DNA from: Bacilli bacterium
GTDB taxonomy: Bacteria > Bacillota_I > Bacilli_A > ML615J-28 > CAG-698
Length of the DNA: 45,187 nt
Direction of reading: 5' to 3'
Assembly (NCBI GenBank): GCA_023228385.1
Contig: JALOBF010000002.1
Coordinates: 1 to 45,187, forward strand
Shown here: positions 8,110-15,086 of the stretch, in pieces
Layout of the letters: every line of letters begins with the position of its first letter
How positions within the stretch are numbered: the first letter of the stretch is position 1
The notes under the pieces: generated by a model
What the model was told of the DNA's origin: nothing
Databases searched by the model: none
What the model saw: the letters and a program-made list of their open reading frames with translations, nothing else
Position numbers and translations under genes: made by a program

Positions 8110-9802
8110 AATAGTTCATGATAATAGGAACGATCATTGGTCTTTTTTCCGTTTTATCATATATATAATTGGATAATTCATGAGTGATGAGGTTAGTCAG
8201 ATAATTTGTATGAAACCGCTTGGTATTATTTAAATAATCAGTATATACTTTTTCTGCATGTCTTTCTATTTCAGAAAGGAGTTTTTCTGAATCTTTAAGA
8301 TAAATAAAGCCACGACTAATGATATTAGGCTTTTTAGTCAATTTGCGGTTTTTTGCAGTAAAAATCACTGAAAGCATACCGTCATCAGAAAGAATCTTTC
8401 TTTCTTTGATAATACTGTTGTCAATATCAAATTTATCCGAATCAATATAGATGCTTCCGGATTGGACAGCATAATGGGAAAACACTTTACTGTCGGTAAA
8501 AGTAAGGACCTCGCCGTTATCCAAGACATGACAGTTTTCAAAAGCGACACCGGTTTCGACTGCTAATTGGGCGTGTCGTTTAAGCATTGAATAAACACCG
8601 TGAATTGGCATAAAGTGTTTTGGCTTTGTTAGCGAAAGCATAATCATTAATTCTGTTTCGCTGGCATGTCCCGAAGTATGGGTGTCGGTAAGAGGACTAT
8701 TAACAATAACGTTGCTTCCTGCTTGATATAATTTATTGATTGTACGATTAATTGCTTCTTGGTTACCGGGAATTGGCGAAGATGAAAAAACAATGGTATC
8801 TCCGGGAATAATTTTTATATGGACATGGCTTCCGTCGGCAATTCGCGATAATGCCGCTAGCGGTTCGCCTTGCGAACCGGTACTCAATATTGTTATTTTA
8901 TTAGGCGGAAGATTTTTAAATTCTTTAATATTTATAAATGTTCCACGTGGAGCATTAATATATTTGAGTTTTTGACTGACATTAATAGTTTTTTCCATAC
9001 TGCGGCCAAAAACAATTACTTTCCGACCGTGTTGAATGCTGGCGTCGACAATTTGTTTGACACGATGGACATTGGAAGCAAAAGTTGAGATAATAATTCT
9101 CCCTTTAATGTTTCCGAAAATAGCTTTAATACTGTCACCAATCTTTTTTTCTGATGAAGAAAATTTTGTTATATTAGCATTTGTGGAATCAGAAAGCAAG
9201 CATAAAACTCCTTTTTCTGCATAACGGGTTAATTTACCATAGTCGGCATGCTCGACTAATGGATTGAAATCAAATTTAAAATCTCCGGTATGAAGTATGT
9301 ATCCTAATCTGGTTTTAATGGCGATTCCTGATGAGTCTGGAATACTGTGGACAGTCCGGAAAAAGGATACTTCAAAATGATTGAATTTAAAAATAGAATT
9401 ATTATGGTACTCAACAAGGTTAATCGTTATATTTCGGAATTCGGTCATTTTGATTTTTATTAAGCTGACGGCTAGCCCACTGGCATAAACTGCGGGAATT
9501 TTCACATTACGCAGTAAATAAGGAATGCCTCCGATATGGTCTTCATGTCCGTGGGTAATAAAAAGGCCGACAATTTTGTTTTCATTGCTTTTTAAGTAAG
9601 TGTAGTCAGGAATGATGTAGTCAACGCCATAATTATTATCGGGAAACATAATACCGGAATCAATAATAATTATTTCGTTACCGCATTCGATAATATACAT
9701 ATTTTTACCGATTTCATCGAGTCCGCCTAAGGCAAATATTTTAATATTGTCGTCATTAAAATGTTCGATAATCGGACGGTGCTTTTTTGTGTTTTTAGTC
9801 AT
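8108..9802 (-). CDS. rnj: Ribonuclease J (metallo-beta-lactamase/beta-CASP family)
   Basis: RNase J is the Gram-positive 5'-3' exo- and endoribonuclease for mRNA decay and RNA maturation. The 564-residue protein has the zinc-binding HxHxDH motif (H84, H86, D88, H89 in THGHEDHIGG), the beta-CASP region (STGSQGEPLAALSRIA; NVIVNSPLTDTHTSGHA) and PIHG, plus a C-terminal domain. The start at 9802 has AAGGAG six bases upstream; a longer frame extends 55 codons further but has no ribosome binding site and would add a non-homologous segment. Sequence alone does not decide between the J1 and J2 paralogues. It is divergent from the HAD phosphatase gene. Confidence 0.95.
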   Translation of the reverse strand: MTKNTKKHRPIIEHFNDDNIKIFALGGLDEIGKNMYIIECGNEIIIIDSGIMFPDNNYGVDYIIPDYTYLKSNENKIVGLFITHGHEDHIGGIPYLLRNVKIPAVYASGLAVSLIKIKMTEFRNITINLVEYHNNSIFKFNHFEVSFFRTVHSIPDSSGIAIKTRLGYILHTGDFKFDFNPLVEHADYGKLTRYAEKGVLCLLSDSTNANITKFSSSEKKIGDSIKAIFGNIKGRIIISTFASNVHRVKQIVDASIQHGRKVIVFGRSMEKTINVSQKLKYINAPRGTFINIKEFKNLPPNKITILSTGSQGEPLAALSRIADGSHVHIKIIPGDTIVFSSSPIPGNQEAINRTINKLYQAGSNVIVNSPLTDTHTSGHASETELMIMLSLTKPKHFMPIHGVYSMLKRHAQLAVETGVAFENCHVLDNGEVLTFTDSKVFSHYAVQSGSIYIDSDKFDIDNSIIKERKILSDDGMLSVIFTAKNRKLTKKPNIISRGFIYLKDSEKLLSEIERHAEKVYTDYLNNTKRFHTNYLTNLITHELSNYIYDKTEKRPMIVPIIMNY

Positions 9803-9911
9803 TTTATTCTCCTTACAAAAAAATATTATGTTTTTAAAGAAAAGTTGTTTTTGTTCTCTGTTTATGATAGAATTTAGAAAAATATAAAGTATATATGAAA
9901 GTGAGATGATT

Positions 9912-10679
9912 ATGAAATTATTTTTATTTGATATTGACGGAACTTTATTTGACAACCAAAACCGCAAAGTGCATGTTTCAACTATAAACGCACTTCGAAA
10001 ATTAAAACAAAAACATAAAATCGGAATCGCGACAGGTCGAGCTGAATTTATGCTTTATGCAATCAATGAGATAATAGATTTGATAGATTATTTTATTTTA
10101 ATCAACGGTCAAATTGTAAAAGTTAAGAATGAAACTATTTTTTCACAATCGCTTAGCGTAAATTTAATTGAATCGTTAATCAAAGATTTTGAGGAAATGG
10201 ATTTACCATATGGATTTGAAGGCGAAATGGATGAAGCAATAAGCCGGGTGGATGATGGGGTAATCAAATCTTTTGAGGTTTTGGCATTGGAACTTCCACC
10301 TGTAAATAAAAAATATTACCTTGAACGAGAAGTGTTTCAGTTATGGGTGTTTTGTAAGCCGTCTGAAGCAAAAATATTAGCCCATAAACATCCTGATTTT
10401 CAATTTATCCGGTGGTTTAACCATGGCTATGATGTTCTTCCTGTGACCGCCGCAAAAAGTTTTGGCATTAAAAAACTTACTGAACATCTGGGCATTAGTT
10501 TTAATGAAGTTATAGCCTTCGGTGATGGCGATAATGATTATGAGATGATTGCGGCGGCGGGGATTGGTATTGCTATGGGAAATGCTTCGGAAAAAGTAAA
10601 AAGGGTTGCAGATTACATAACTGATAATGTAAATAAAGACGGAATTTTTAATGCTTTAAAATATTTTAATTTTATATAA
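9912..10679 (+). CDS. Cof-type HAD-IIB family sugar-phosphate phosphatase
   Basis: The 255-residue product has the haloacid dehalogenase motif I FDIDGTLFDN, with D7 as nucleophile and D9 as acid/base. It also has motif II (GIATGR), the Cof-type cap and motif IV GDGDNDYEM near residue 206. Such enzymes hydrolyse sugar phosphates, FMN or pyridoxal phosphate; the substrate cannot be read from the sequence. I chose ATG 9912 because the AAGTGAG site lies too close to the ATG two codons earlier (9906). The gene is divergent from rnj. A weak AT-rich hairpin follows it at 10701-10727. Confidence 0.9.
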   Translation: MKLFLFDIDGTLFDNQNRKVHVSTINALRKLKQKHKIGIATGRAEFMLYAINEIIDLIDYFILINGQIVKVKNETIFSQSLSVNLIESLIKDFEEMDLPYGFEGEMDEAISRVDDGVIKSFEVLALELPPVNKKYYLEREVFQLWVFCKPSEAKILAHKHPDFQFIRWFNHGYDVLPVTAAKSFGIKKLTEHLGISFNEVIAFGDGDNDYEMIAAAGIGIAMGNASEKVKRVADYITDNVNKDGIFNALKYFNFI

Positions 10680-10700
10680 CTTTAAAACGACAAATTTAGA

Positions 10701-10727
10701 CCAAATAATAAGTTATTATTTATTTGG
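10701..10727 (+). repeat. AT-rich inverted repeat before the YhhN-type gene
   Basis: CCAAATAA (10701-10708) pairs with TTATTTGG (10720-10727). The right arm runs into the GGGTG ribosome binding site of the next gene. There is no T-run, so it is not a convincing terminator. It could weakly limit translation initiation. Confidence 0.35.
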
Positions 10728-10737
10728 GTGAAAAAGT

Positions 10738-11421
10738 ATGATGCCAATAATATTATTAATATGCGCTTTTATATTGGTTTATATGTGTTTATATTATAAA
10801 GTCAATATAAAAACAGTATTCATTTTAAAAATTATTACTAGTTTTTGTTTCGTTGCAATGGGGTTTATAACTTATTTTAAAAGTGAAGCCAATAATAGTA
10901 ATTATCCTGTTTTGATAATTGCGGGACTAATTAGCGGTTTTTTCGGAGATATTGCTTTAGGGCTGCGCCGAGTTAAGCCAAAACGAAAAAATGAATATTT
11001 TATATTGGGAATCATCCTTTTTTTTAGCGGACATATATTTTATGTAGTGGCATTTCTCTCATATGCCGCATATAAACTATATTGGTACTTTATTGTAGGT
11101 ATCATTATTACAATCGTGATTATTATAACAATGAAACTCATTGGAGTCAAATCTAATAAATCAAAATATTTTAATTATTTATATGTTTCGCTTCTATCTT
11201 TAATTGTTGCGATAACATTTTTAAATATGGCTCATGCCTTTACACAAATAAATATAATTCTTGCCATTGGCGCCATATTGTTTATGATATCTGATTTGTT
11301 GCTTTATTTTATTTATTTTGGGGAAACTAGCGTAACAAAGTCTAAAGTAATCAAAATGATAAATATAGTTACATATTATATTGCCCAAATGCTTTTTGCC
11401 CTCAGTATTTACTATTTATAA
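10738..11421 (+). CDS. YhhN/TMEM86 family membrane protein (lysoplasmalogenase-like)
   Basis: The 227-residue protein is almost entirely hydrophobic with about eight predicted membrane segments. It carries the family landmarks: GLISGFFGDIALGL (GD pair), FFSGHIFYVVAF (GH pair), IGAILFMISDLLLY (SD pair) and a terminal YYIAQMLFALS. YhhN relatives include TMEM86B, a lysoplasmalogenase that cleaves the vinyl-ether bond of lysoplasmalogens. Plasmalogens occur in many anaerobic Bacillota, so that activity is possible but inferred. A terminator follows directly. Two adjacent ATG codons (10738, 10741) are both usable starts. Confidence 0.75.
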   Translation: MMPIILLICAFILVYMCLYYKVNIKTVFILKIITSFCFVAMGFITYFKSEANNSNYPVLIIAGLISGFFGDIALGLRRVKPKRKNEYFILGIILFFSGHIFYVVAFLSYAAYKLYWYFIVGIIITIVIIITMKLIGVKSNKSKYFNYLYVSLLSLIVAITFLNMAHAFTQINIILAIGAILFMISDLLLYFIYFGETSVTKSKVIKMINIVTYYIAQMLFALSIYYL

Positions 11422-11444
11422 AAAGGCGATTTGATTCGCCTTTT
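11421..11444 (+). terminator. Bidirectional terminator between the YhhN-type gene and def
   Basis: AAAAGGCGA (11421-11429) pairs with TCGCCTTTT (11436-11444); T-rich sequence follows on both strands. The stem overlaps the last base pairs of def. Confidence 0.85.
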
Positions 11445-12033
11445 ATTTTGCTTCATTTTTTTGTTCAATATGTACAGAATAGCTATTTTCCGGTATATAA
11501 AAGGGTTTTTCTCTGTCAATATAATCATAAAATAAAATGCCAAAGAGATGGTCATATTCATGTTGGAAGATAACAGCTACTAAACCTTCCAATTTTAGTT
11601 GTTCTTCTTTTACGGTTTTCGTATCAAAATTAAAAAGTTGTACAACCGTTTTTATTCGTTTATGGCGATGGATTAATCCTTCGACATCTCTGTCAACGGA
11701 AAGACAGCCTTCCCCCTGCGGTAAAAAAGCTTTTTCTTCAGAATGGGATATAATTTTCGGATTGATAACTCCATAATGATGAACTTTTCCTTTTTCATCG
11801 GTCGCAAGAAGGACGAACATTTTTTTTAGCACACCGATTTGAGGGGCGGCTAAGCCGTAAGCAGGCCTTATATCATATTGTTTTATAATTTCATCGTTGT
11901 AACCGTTAATCAAGTATTCATTTATTTTTTCAATGATTTCGATGTCTTCTTGTTGAAGCGGGAGCGAAACCGGTTCTGATTTTTCTCGTAAAATTAAATT
12001 GTCATCTTTGATTATATCCTTGTATAATAACAT
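11443..12033 (-). CDS. def: Peptide deformylase (type II)
   Basis: Peptide deformylase removes the formyl group from nascent N-formylmethionine using a metal ion. The three catalytic motifs are intact: motif 1 GLAAPQ (60-65, usual GxGLAAPQ with Y59), motif 2 EGCLS (108-112, metal ligand C110) and motif 3 HEYDH (158-162, metal ligands H158 and H162, catalytic E159). The 196-residue length and the insert after residue 70 fit the Gram-positive type II class. A sigma-A promoter (TTGCAT, 17 bases, TAAAAT on the minus strand) lies just upstream. Confidence 0.95.
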   Translation of the reverse strand: MLLYKDIIKDDNLILREKSEPVSLPLQQEDIEIIEKINEYLINGYNDEIIKQYDIRPAYGLAAPQIGVLKKMFVLLATDEKGKVHHYGVINPKIISHSEEKAFLPQGEGCLSVDRDVEGLIHRHKRIKTVVQLFNFDTKTVKEEQLKLEGLVAVIFQHEYDHLFGILFYDYIDREKPFYIPENSYSVHIEQKNEAK

Positions 12034-12059
12034 ATATATTACCTCTAATATTTATATAT

Positions 12060-12088
12060 ATTTTATCATATTAGTAAACTAAATGCAA
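12060..12088 (-). promoter_or_regulatory. Sigma-A-like promoter of def
   Basis: On the minus strand TTGCAT (12088-12083) and TAAAAT (12065-12060) are 17 bases apart and 27 bases before the def start codon. Confidence 0.55.
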
Positions 12089-12091
12089 ATG

Positions 12092-12119
12092 AAAAAAGGA
12101 GTTTTAATACTCCTTTTTC
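12092..12119 (-). terminator. Terminator downstream of the YjcZ-like gene
   Basis: AAAAAGGAGT (12093-12102) pairs with ACTCCTTTTT (12109-12118). Read on the minus strand, the stem ends in TTTTTT five bases after the YjcZ-like stop. Confidence 0.8.
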
Positions 12120-12124
12120 ATTAA

Positions 12125-12268
12125 TTAAAATCTTCCGCCGACGGCGGCAGAGCCGATAATTACCAATAAAATGAACAATACAAGGATGAGCGCATATCCA
12201 TAGCCGTAGCCACTTCCCCAGCCACTAGTTGCCGGATATCCGCAGCCGTATCCATATGTTCCGTACAT
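12125..12268 (-). CDS. YjcZ-family sporulation micro-protein
   Basis: This gene encodes only 47 residues. The product starts MYGTYGYGCGY, continues with a Gly/Tyr-rich stretch ending GYGYGYALILV, then has one hydrophobic segment and a short tail. That order (Gly/Tyr head, then ALI-VLFILL-type helix) is the hallmark of YjcZ-type small proteins of spore formers. The start is secure: AGGAGGT lies 7 bases upstream. A CATATACTA box (sigma-K-like -10) precedes it and a terminator follows, so it looks like a single-gene transcript. Function in the family is unknown; a spore-surface or membrane role is inferred. Confidence 0.8.
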   Translation of the reverse strand: MYGTYGYGCGYPATSGWGSGYGYGYALILVLFILLVIIGSAAVGGRF

Positions 12269-12299
12269 TAATAGTACCTCCTTCCCTTTTTATTCACTT

Positions 12300-12308
12300 T
12301 AGTATATG
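12300..12308 (-). promoter_or_regulatory. Sigma-K-like -10 element before the YjcZ-like gene
   Basis: The minus strand reads CATATACTA, matching CATANNNTA, with a predicted start near 12293, about 25 bases before the ATG. No AC dinucleotide sits at the expected -35 distance, so support is partial. The rest of 12269-12424 holds an imperfect inverted repeat (CAATCACCA at 12321, TGGTGATTG at 12391) and no gene that I can support. Confidence 0.4.
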
Positions 12309-12424
12309 AATTGTTTTATTCAATCACCAGTGTATTAACCTAAAAATATTTTTTTTGCGCCGAATCCTAGTGTTTATGATAGAATATTAATGGTGATTGG
12401 TTTAATTCCCAATTTATTGAGTGA

Positions 12425-12718
12425 TTACATAGAAAATTCATTGGGAATTTGATCTTCTTCAACAATAGAATAATCAGAAGTATCACGTATTCTTAAATAA
12501 TTTTCAATTCTGATAATTCGCTTTGCCAGATTATTAATTCTCCTGCGATTTTCTCTTATTTCCATTTGGATCCGATTGCTCTGAATATCGGGATACCAAG
12601 AACTAAGGTTTGGATCAGTCATCTGTGGACCTTGGGGATATGATGAAGGCATAGGGCCGAATCTTTGATCAAAATTATTATATGAATTAAAACGTTGATT
12701 CGCTCTTTTATTAAACAT
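12425..12718 (-). CDS. Small uncharacterised protein, probable spore-coat associated
   Basis: The 97-residue product has an Asn/Gln/Arg/Pro-rich first half (FNKRANQRFNSYNNFDQRF) and a basic helical second half (EIRENRRRINNLAKRIIR) that could form a short coiled coil. I recognise no named family. The start at 12718 has AAGGAGG 5 bases upstream and gives a clean N-terminus. Its promoter fits sigma-K (AC, 17 bases, CATATTATA), and it sits between a YjcZ-like gene and ylbD/ylbE. A late mother-cell role is therefore inferred from context, not from homology. Confidence 0.6.
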   Translation of the reverse strand: MFNKRANQRFNSYNNFDQRFGPMPSSYPQGPQMTDPNLSSWYPDIQSNRIQMEIRENRRRINNLAKRIIRIENYLRIRDTSDYSIVEEDQIPNEFSM

Positions 12719-12738
12719 TGGAACCTCCTTTTCTAGTT

Positions 12739-12766
12739 TATAATATGGCATAAGAGCCTAAAATGT
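12739..12766 (-). promoter_or_regulatory. Sigma-K-like promoter with an overlapping GerE-box-like site
   Basis: On the minus strand AC (12766-12765), 17 bases, then CATATTATA (12747-12739) fit AC-N17-CATANNNTA exactly. The -10 nonamer is identical to the one before gerE. Inside the spacer TTTTAGGCTCTT (12763-12752) matches the GerE consensus RWWTRGGYNNYY at 11 of 12 positions (consensus recalled, not computed). The transcript leader would be only about 15 bases. Confidence 0.5.
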
Positions 12767-12789
12767 GAGTTAAATTACGGTGGTGTTAT

Positions 12790-13497
12790 ATGAGACTTGA
12801 TAAATATTTATCGTATGCATTAAATGTTAGCCGTCGCGATTCGCGGCAAATTATTCGTCTGGGGCGAGTAAAAGTAAACGGTTTTACTACTATAAAAACA
12901 GATTTTTATATTGATGAATATCAAGATGAGATTTTTTTTGACGGAAACCAGTTGGAATATCACGAGTTTATTTATTTAATGATAAATAAACCAAAAGGTT
13001 ATATTACCGCAACGCGGGATTTAGAGTTGCCGACAATTCTCGATTTAATAAAAGATTATAAAAAGTACAATTTATTTATGGCGGGTCGTCTTGATATCGA
13101 TACTGAGGGGTTCGTTTTATTAACCAATGATGGTAATTTTGCTTATAATATTACTAAACCACAGAGCAAATGTGAAAAAAAATATTATTTGGAGACAGAA
13201 GAACAATTCAGCTTGGAAGATGAAAGACTATGTCGCGAAGGTCTTATGATTCGTGATGGGAAAGGCCGCCTTATTAAAACTAAACCGGCCAGGTTGGAGA
13301 TTATTGAAAGCAATAAAGCTTATCTTACAATCTATGAAGGTAAGTACCACCAAATAAAACAGATGTGTCGAATTCTCGGTAAAAAGTTAAAGTACTTAAA
13401 AAGAATAAAAATAGGTCCAATCGATTTGGATTCCGGTTTAAAACCGGGAGAATACCGTTTGCTTACAACAGAAGAAGTAAATAAATTAAAAAATTAA
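12790..13497 (+). CDS. RsuA/RluB-family pseudouridine synthase
   Basis: The 235-residue enzyme has an N-terminal S4 RNA-binding domain (MRLDKYLSYALNVSRRDSRQ) and a pseudouridine synthase domain with the catalytic GRLDIDTEG motif (the first Asp is the nucleophile). MINKPKGYITA and EGKYHQIKQM complete the RsuA/RluB/RluE pattern. It probably modifies 16S or 23S rRNA; the target site cannot be told apart by sequence reading alone. It is transcribed divergently from the small coat-region gene, with only 71 bases between the two start codons. Confidence 0.92.
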   Translation: MRLDKYLSYALNVSRRDSRQIIRLGRVKVNGFTTIKTDFYIDEYQDEIFFDGNQLEYHEFIYLMINKPKGYITATRDLELPTILDLIKDYKKYNLFMAGRLDIDTEGFVLLTNDGNFAYNITKPQSKCEKKYYLETEEQFSLEDERLCREGLMIRDGKGRLIKTKPARLEIIESNKAYLTIYEGKYHQIKQMCRILGKKLKYLKRIKIGPIDLDSGLKPGEYRLLTTEEVNKLKN

Positions 13498-13544
13498 TTC
13501 ACATTATTCGCCCATAAGAATAAATTATAACGAGGGGGTATATT

Positions 13545-13922
13545 ATGCAATCGAGAATGGATGAGTTTCGTGAGTTTGTAAAAAGGCACCCGAAGATTCG
13601 CGATGATGTTAGAACGGGGAAAAGAACATGGCAAAACATTTATGAAGAATGGGTTATTTACGGTGATAATGATGAACAGTGGGCTAATTACCGGCAGGAG
13701 CCACAAAACAGCAATCCGATTCAGCGCAGCGGCAATAATATTTCTTTGAATGTCGACAGCATTAAAAATATAATAGGTTATATTCAAAAAATTAATCCAG
13801 ATAATTTTAATCGCACTTTAAATTCAATCCAGAAAGTAATACAGATTGCGCAGACAATCGGCCCCAAAAGCACTAATCGGGTACCGTATATTACTACGCC
13901 TTATAGTGATTGGTGGGATTAA
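13545..13922 (+). CDS. ylbD: YlbD-family putative spore coat protein
   Basis: The 125-residue product matches YlbD, a coat-associated protein of Bacillus spores. The N-terminal block is diagnostic: FREFVKRHPKIRDDVRTGKR followed by TWQNIYEEWVIYGDNDEQW, close to the YlbD pattern of FVKKHP, TWQEFYEEW and DDEQW. The C-terminal half is polar and Asn/Ile-rich. A GAGGGGG ribosome binding site precedes the ATG by 7 bases. The stop codon abuts the ATG of ylbE, as in the ylbD-ylbE pair of Bacillus. No clear sigma factor site is seen upstream. Confidence 0.85.
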   Translation: MQSRMDEFREFVKRHPKIRDDVRTGKRTWQNIYEEWVIYGDNDEQWANYRQEPQNSNPIQRSGNNISLNVDSIKNIIGYIQKINPDNFNRTLNSIQKVIQIAQTIGPKSTNRVPYITTPYSDWWD

Positions 13923-14153
13923 ATGCGAGATGAAATAGTCGAAAAATTATATAATAACGAGCAGTATCTGGATTACCTGCGTCGTCACCCAAAGTGGTAC
14001 TATTATTTAGATTTGGATCCAAAGTATTTTACCGAATTTGAACGCGTTGTTAAGAAAACGTTAAAAATTACTACATATGATAAACTGGAATCGATAAAAA
14101 GACAAGTCAATTTTGCGAGTGCAATGGTTAAGTACTTTACTAACCCGAAATAA
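13923..14153 (+). CDS. ylbE: YlbE-like protein
   Basis: The 76-residue product has the YlbE signature of a short helical protein with YLRRHPKWYYYLDLDP (usual form REQPxWYRxLSRNP) and a charged C-terminal helix. The start codon directly follows the ylbD stop (TAA then ATG), and GGTGGG within the ylbD end can serve as its ribosome binding site, so it is co-translated with ylbD. Function is unknown; the family keeps company with ylbD in spore formers. Confidence 0.8.
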   Translation: MRDEIVEKLYNNEQYLDYLRRHPKWYYYLDLDPKYFTEFERVVKKTLKITTYDKLESIKRQVNFASAMVKYFTNPK

Positions 14154-14348
14154 TTAATCATTTATAATGAAGTATTTTGGACATCAGTTTAATTTTAAAC
14201 ATAAACCTTAATGTTAATTAAAGATTAACCATATACTGATAAATGAGTTTTGGGAAAAGCCAACAAATGATATAATTGAAAAGACTGAGGTCATTAAATT
14301 CGGATAATCTGTTATGCTTTAGACGATAAAACTATATTTATTATTTTG
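14154..14348 (+). other. Non-coding stretch upstream of rpsP with possible RNA structure
   Basis: No gene is supported here. ATCAGT (from 14184) and ACTGAT (ending 14240) could close a stem around an inner GTTAAT/ATTAAC pair. A TATAAT at 14271-14276 without a good -35 could start a roughly 100-base RNA ending at the terminator at 14349-14380. No known riboswitch motif is recognised. Confidence 0.35.
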
Positions 14349-14380
14349 ACTGTTAAGTAAAAATGCTTGACAGTTTTTTT
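14349..14380 (+). terminator. Terminator directly upstream of the rpsP promoter
   Basis: ACTGTTAAG (14349-14357) pairs with CTTGACAGT (14366-14374) with one G-T wobble, followed by seven T residues. Its right arm contains the TTGACA of the rpsP promoter, so terminator and promoter share bases. Confidence 0.8.
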
Positions 14381-14395
14381 GTTTAATGGTAAAAT
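14367..14395 (+). promoter_or_regulatory. Sigma-A promoter of rpsP
   Basis: TTGACA (14367-14372) and TAAAAT (14390-14395) are 17 bases apart, with a predicted start about 20 bases before the rpsP start codon. Confidence 0.75.
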
Positions 14396-14423
14396 ATAAT
14401 GAATTTATCAAGGAGGAATATTT

Positions 14424-14702
14424 ATGGCTGTAAAATTAAGATTGCAGAGATTTGGTTCAAAGAAAAGACCTTACTATCGCGTGGTGGCTACTGATTCACG
14501 TAATCCGCGCGATGGCAGATTTATTGAAATAATCGGCATTTATCAACCGATTGAAAACAATAAATTAAAAATTGATGAAGAAAAAGCACTTGCCTGGTTA
14601 AATAAAGGCGCACAACCAACGGACACGGTAAAATCCTTATTTAGAAAAGTGGGCATTAATGAAAAATATGTACAACAAAAGCAGGTAAGAAAGAATGAAT
14701 AA
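14424..14702 (+). CDS. rpsP: 30S ribosomal protein S16
   Basis: The 92-residue product is ribosomal protein S16, an early 30S assembly protein. The N-terminus MAVKLRLQRFGSKKRPYYRV and the following RNPRDGRFIEIIGIYQP are family-defining. AGGAGG lies upstream of the ATG. It heads the rpsP-khpA group, which in most Bacilli continues directly to rimM-trmD-rplS but here is interrupted by a P-type ATPase. Its stop overlaps the khpA start. Confidence 0.97.
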   Translation: MAVKLRLQRFGSKKRPYYRVVATDSRNPRDGRFIEIIGIYQPIENNKLKIDEEKALAWLNKGAQPTDTVKSLFRKVGINEKYVQQKQVRKNE

Positions 14703-14946
14703 AATGAATTATGAAAAATTTATGACAGATTTGGTCGGGCCGTTAATCCGCTATCCGGATGAAATGGTTGTGAAGAAATTTGCGGATGAAGACAATAAGA
14801 TAGTTATCCACATAATGGTTAACCCTGAAGATATCGGTCGTATTATCGGTAAAAAAGGAAGAATAATAAATTCGATTCGCACAATTGCTTATGCTTGTGC
14901 TGCCAAAAACGGTAAGAGAATTGAAATATCGGTTGATTCTTTTTAA
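14695..14946 (+). CDS. khpA: KH-domain RNA-binding protein KhpA
   Basis: The 83-residue product is a single KH domain with the GRIIGKKGRI (GxxG) loop, matching KhpA/YlqC. KhpA pairs with KhpB and binds RNA linked to cell division and envelope growth in Gram-positive bacteria. The ATG at 14695 overlaps the rpsP end by 8 bases; a second ATG three codons later (14704) is possible. Position after rpsP is conserved in Bacillota. Confidence 0.93.
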   Translation: MNKMNYEKFMTDLVGPLIRYPDEMVVKKFADEDNKIVIHIMVNPEDIGRIIGKKGRIINSIRTIAYACAAKNGKRIEISVDSF

Positions 14947-15017
14947 TTTATAGTTGAAAAACATATTATTATTTATTTAATTAATGAAATACCGGAAAGG
15001 AAAGGAGTGTGCCAATT

Positions 15018-15086
15018 ATGTTACAAATATATATTTATTTGATATCGCAAAAACATTTTATACACACTTCTGATTGCCCATTATGA
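15018..15086 (+). CDS. 22-residue leader ORF coupled to the P-type ATPase
   Basis: AAAGGAG at 15001-15007 precedes an ATG that opens a 22-codon frame ending in HFIHTSDCPL and TGA. The TGA overlaps the ATPase start codon (ATGA at 15083-15086). The ATPase ATG has no ribosome binding site of its own, so translation of this ORF probably feeds ribosomes into the ATPase. The peptide has H13, H16, D19 and C20, which could bind metal, but this is inference. A one-base sequencing indel joining both frames is an alternative. Confidence 0.5.
   Translation: MLQIYIYLISQKHFIHTSDCPL

Noticed and set aside
9803..9967. 55-residue N-terminal extension of RNase J
   Set aside because: It has no ribosome binding site and would run through the divergent promoter region; AAGGAG before 9802 marks the start.
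15018..15086. Frameshifted N-terminus of the metal ATPase
   Set aside because: The peptide does not resemble a metal-binding domain, and the exact ATGA overlap with its own ribosome binding site fits coupling better. A sequencing indel cannot be excluded.
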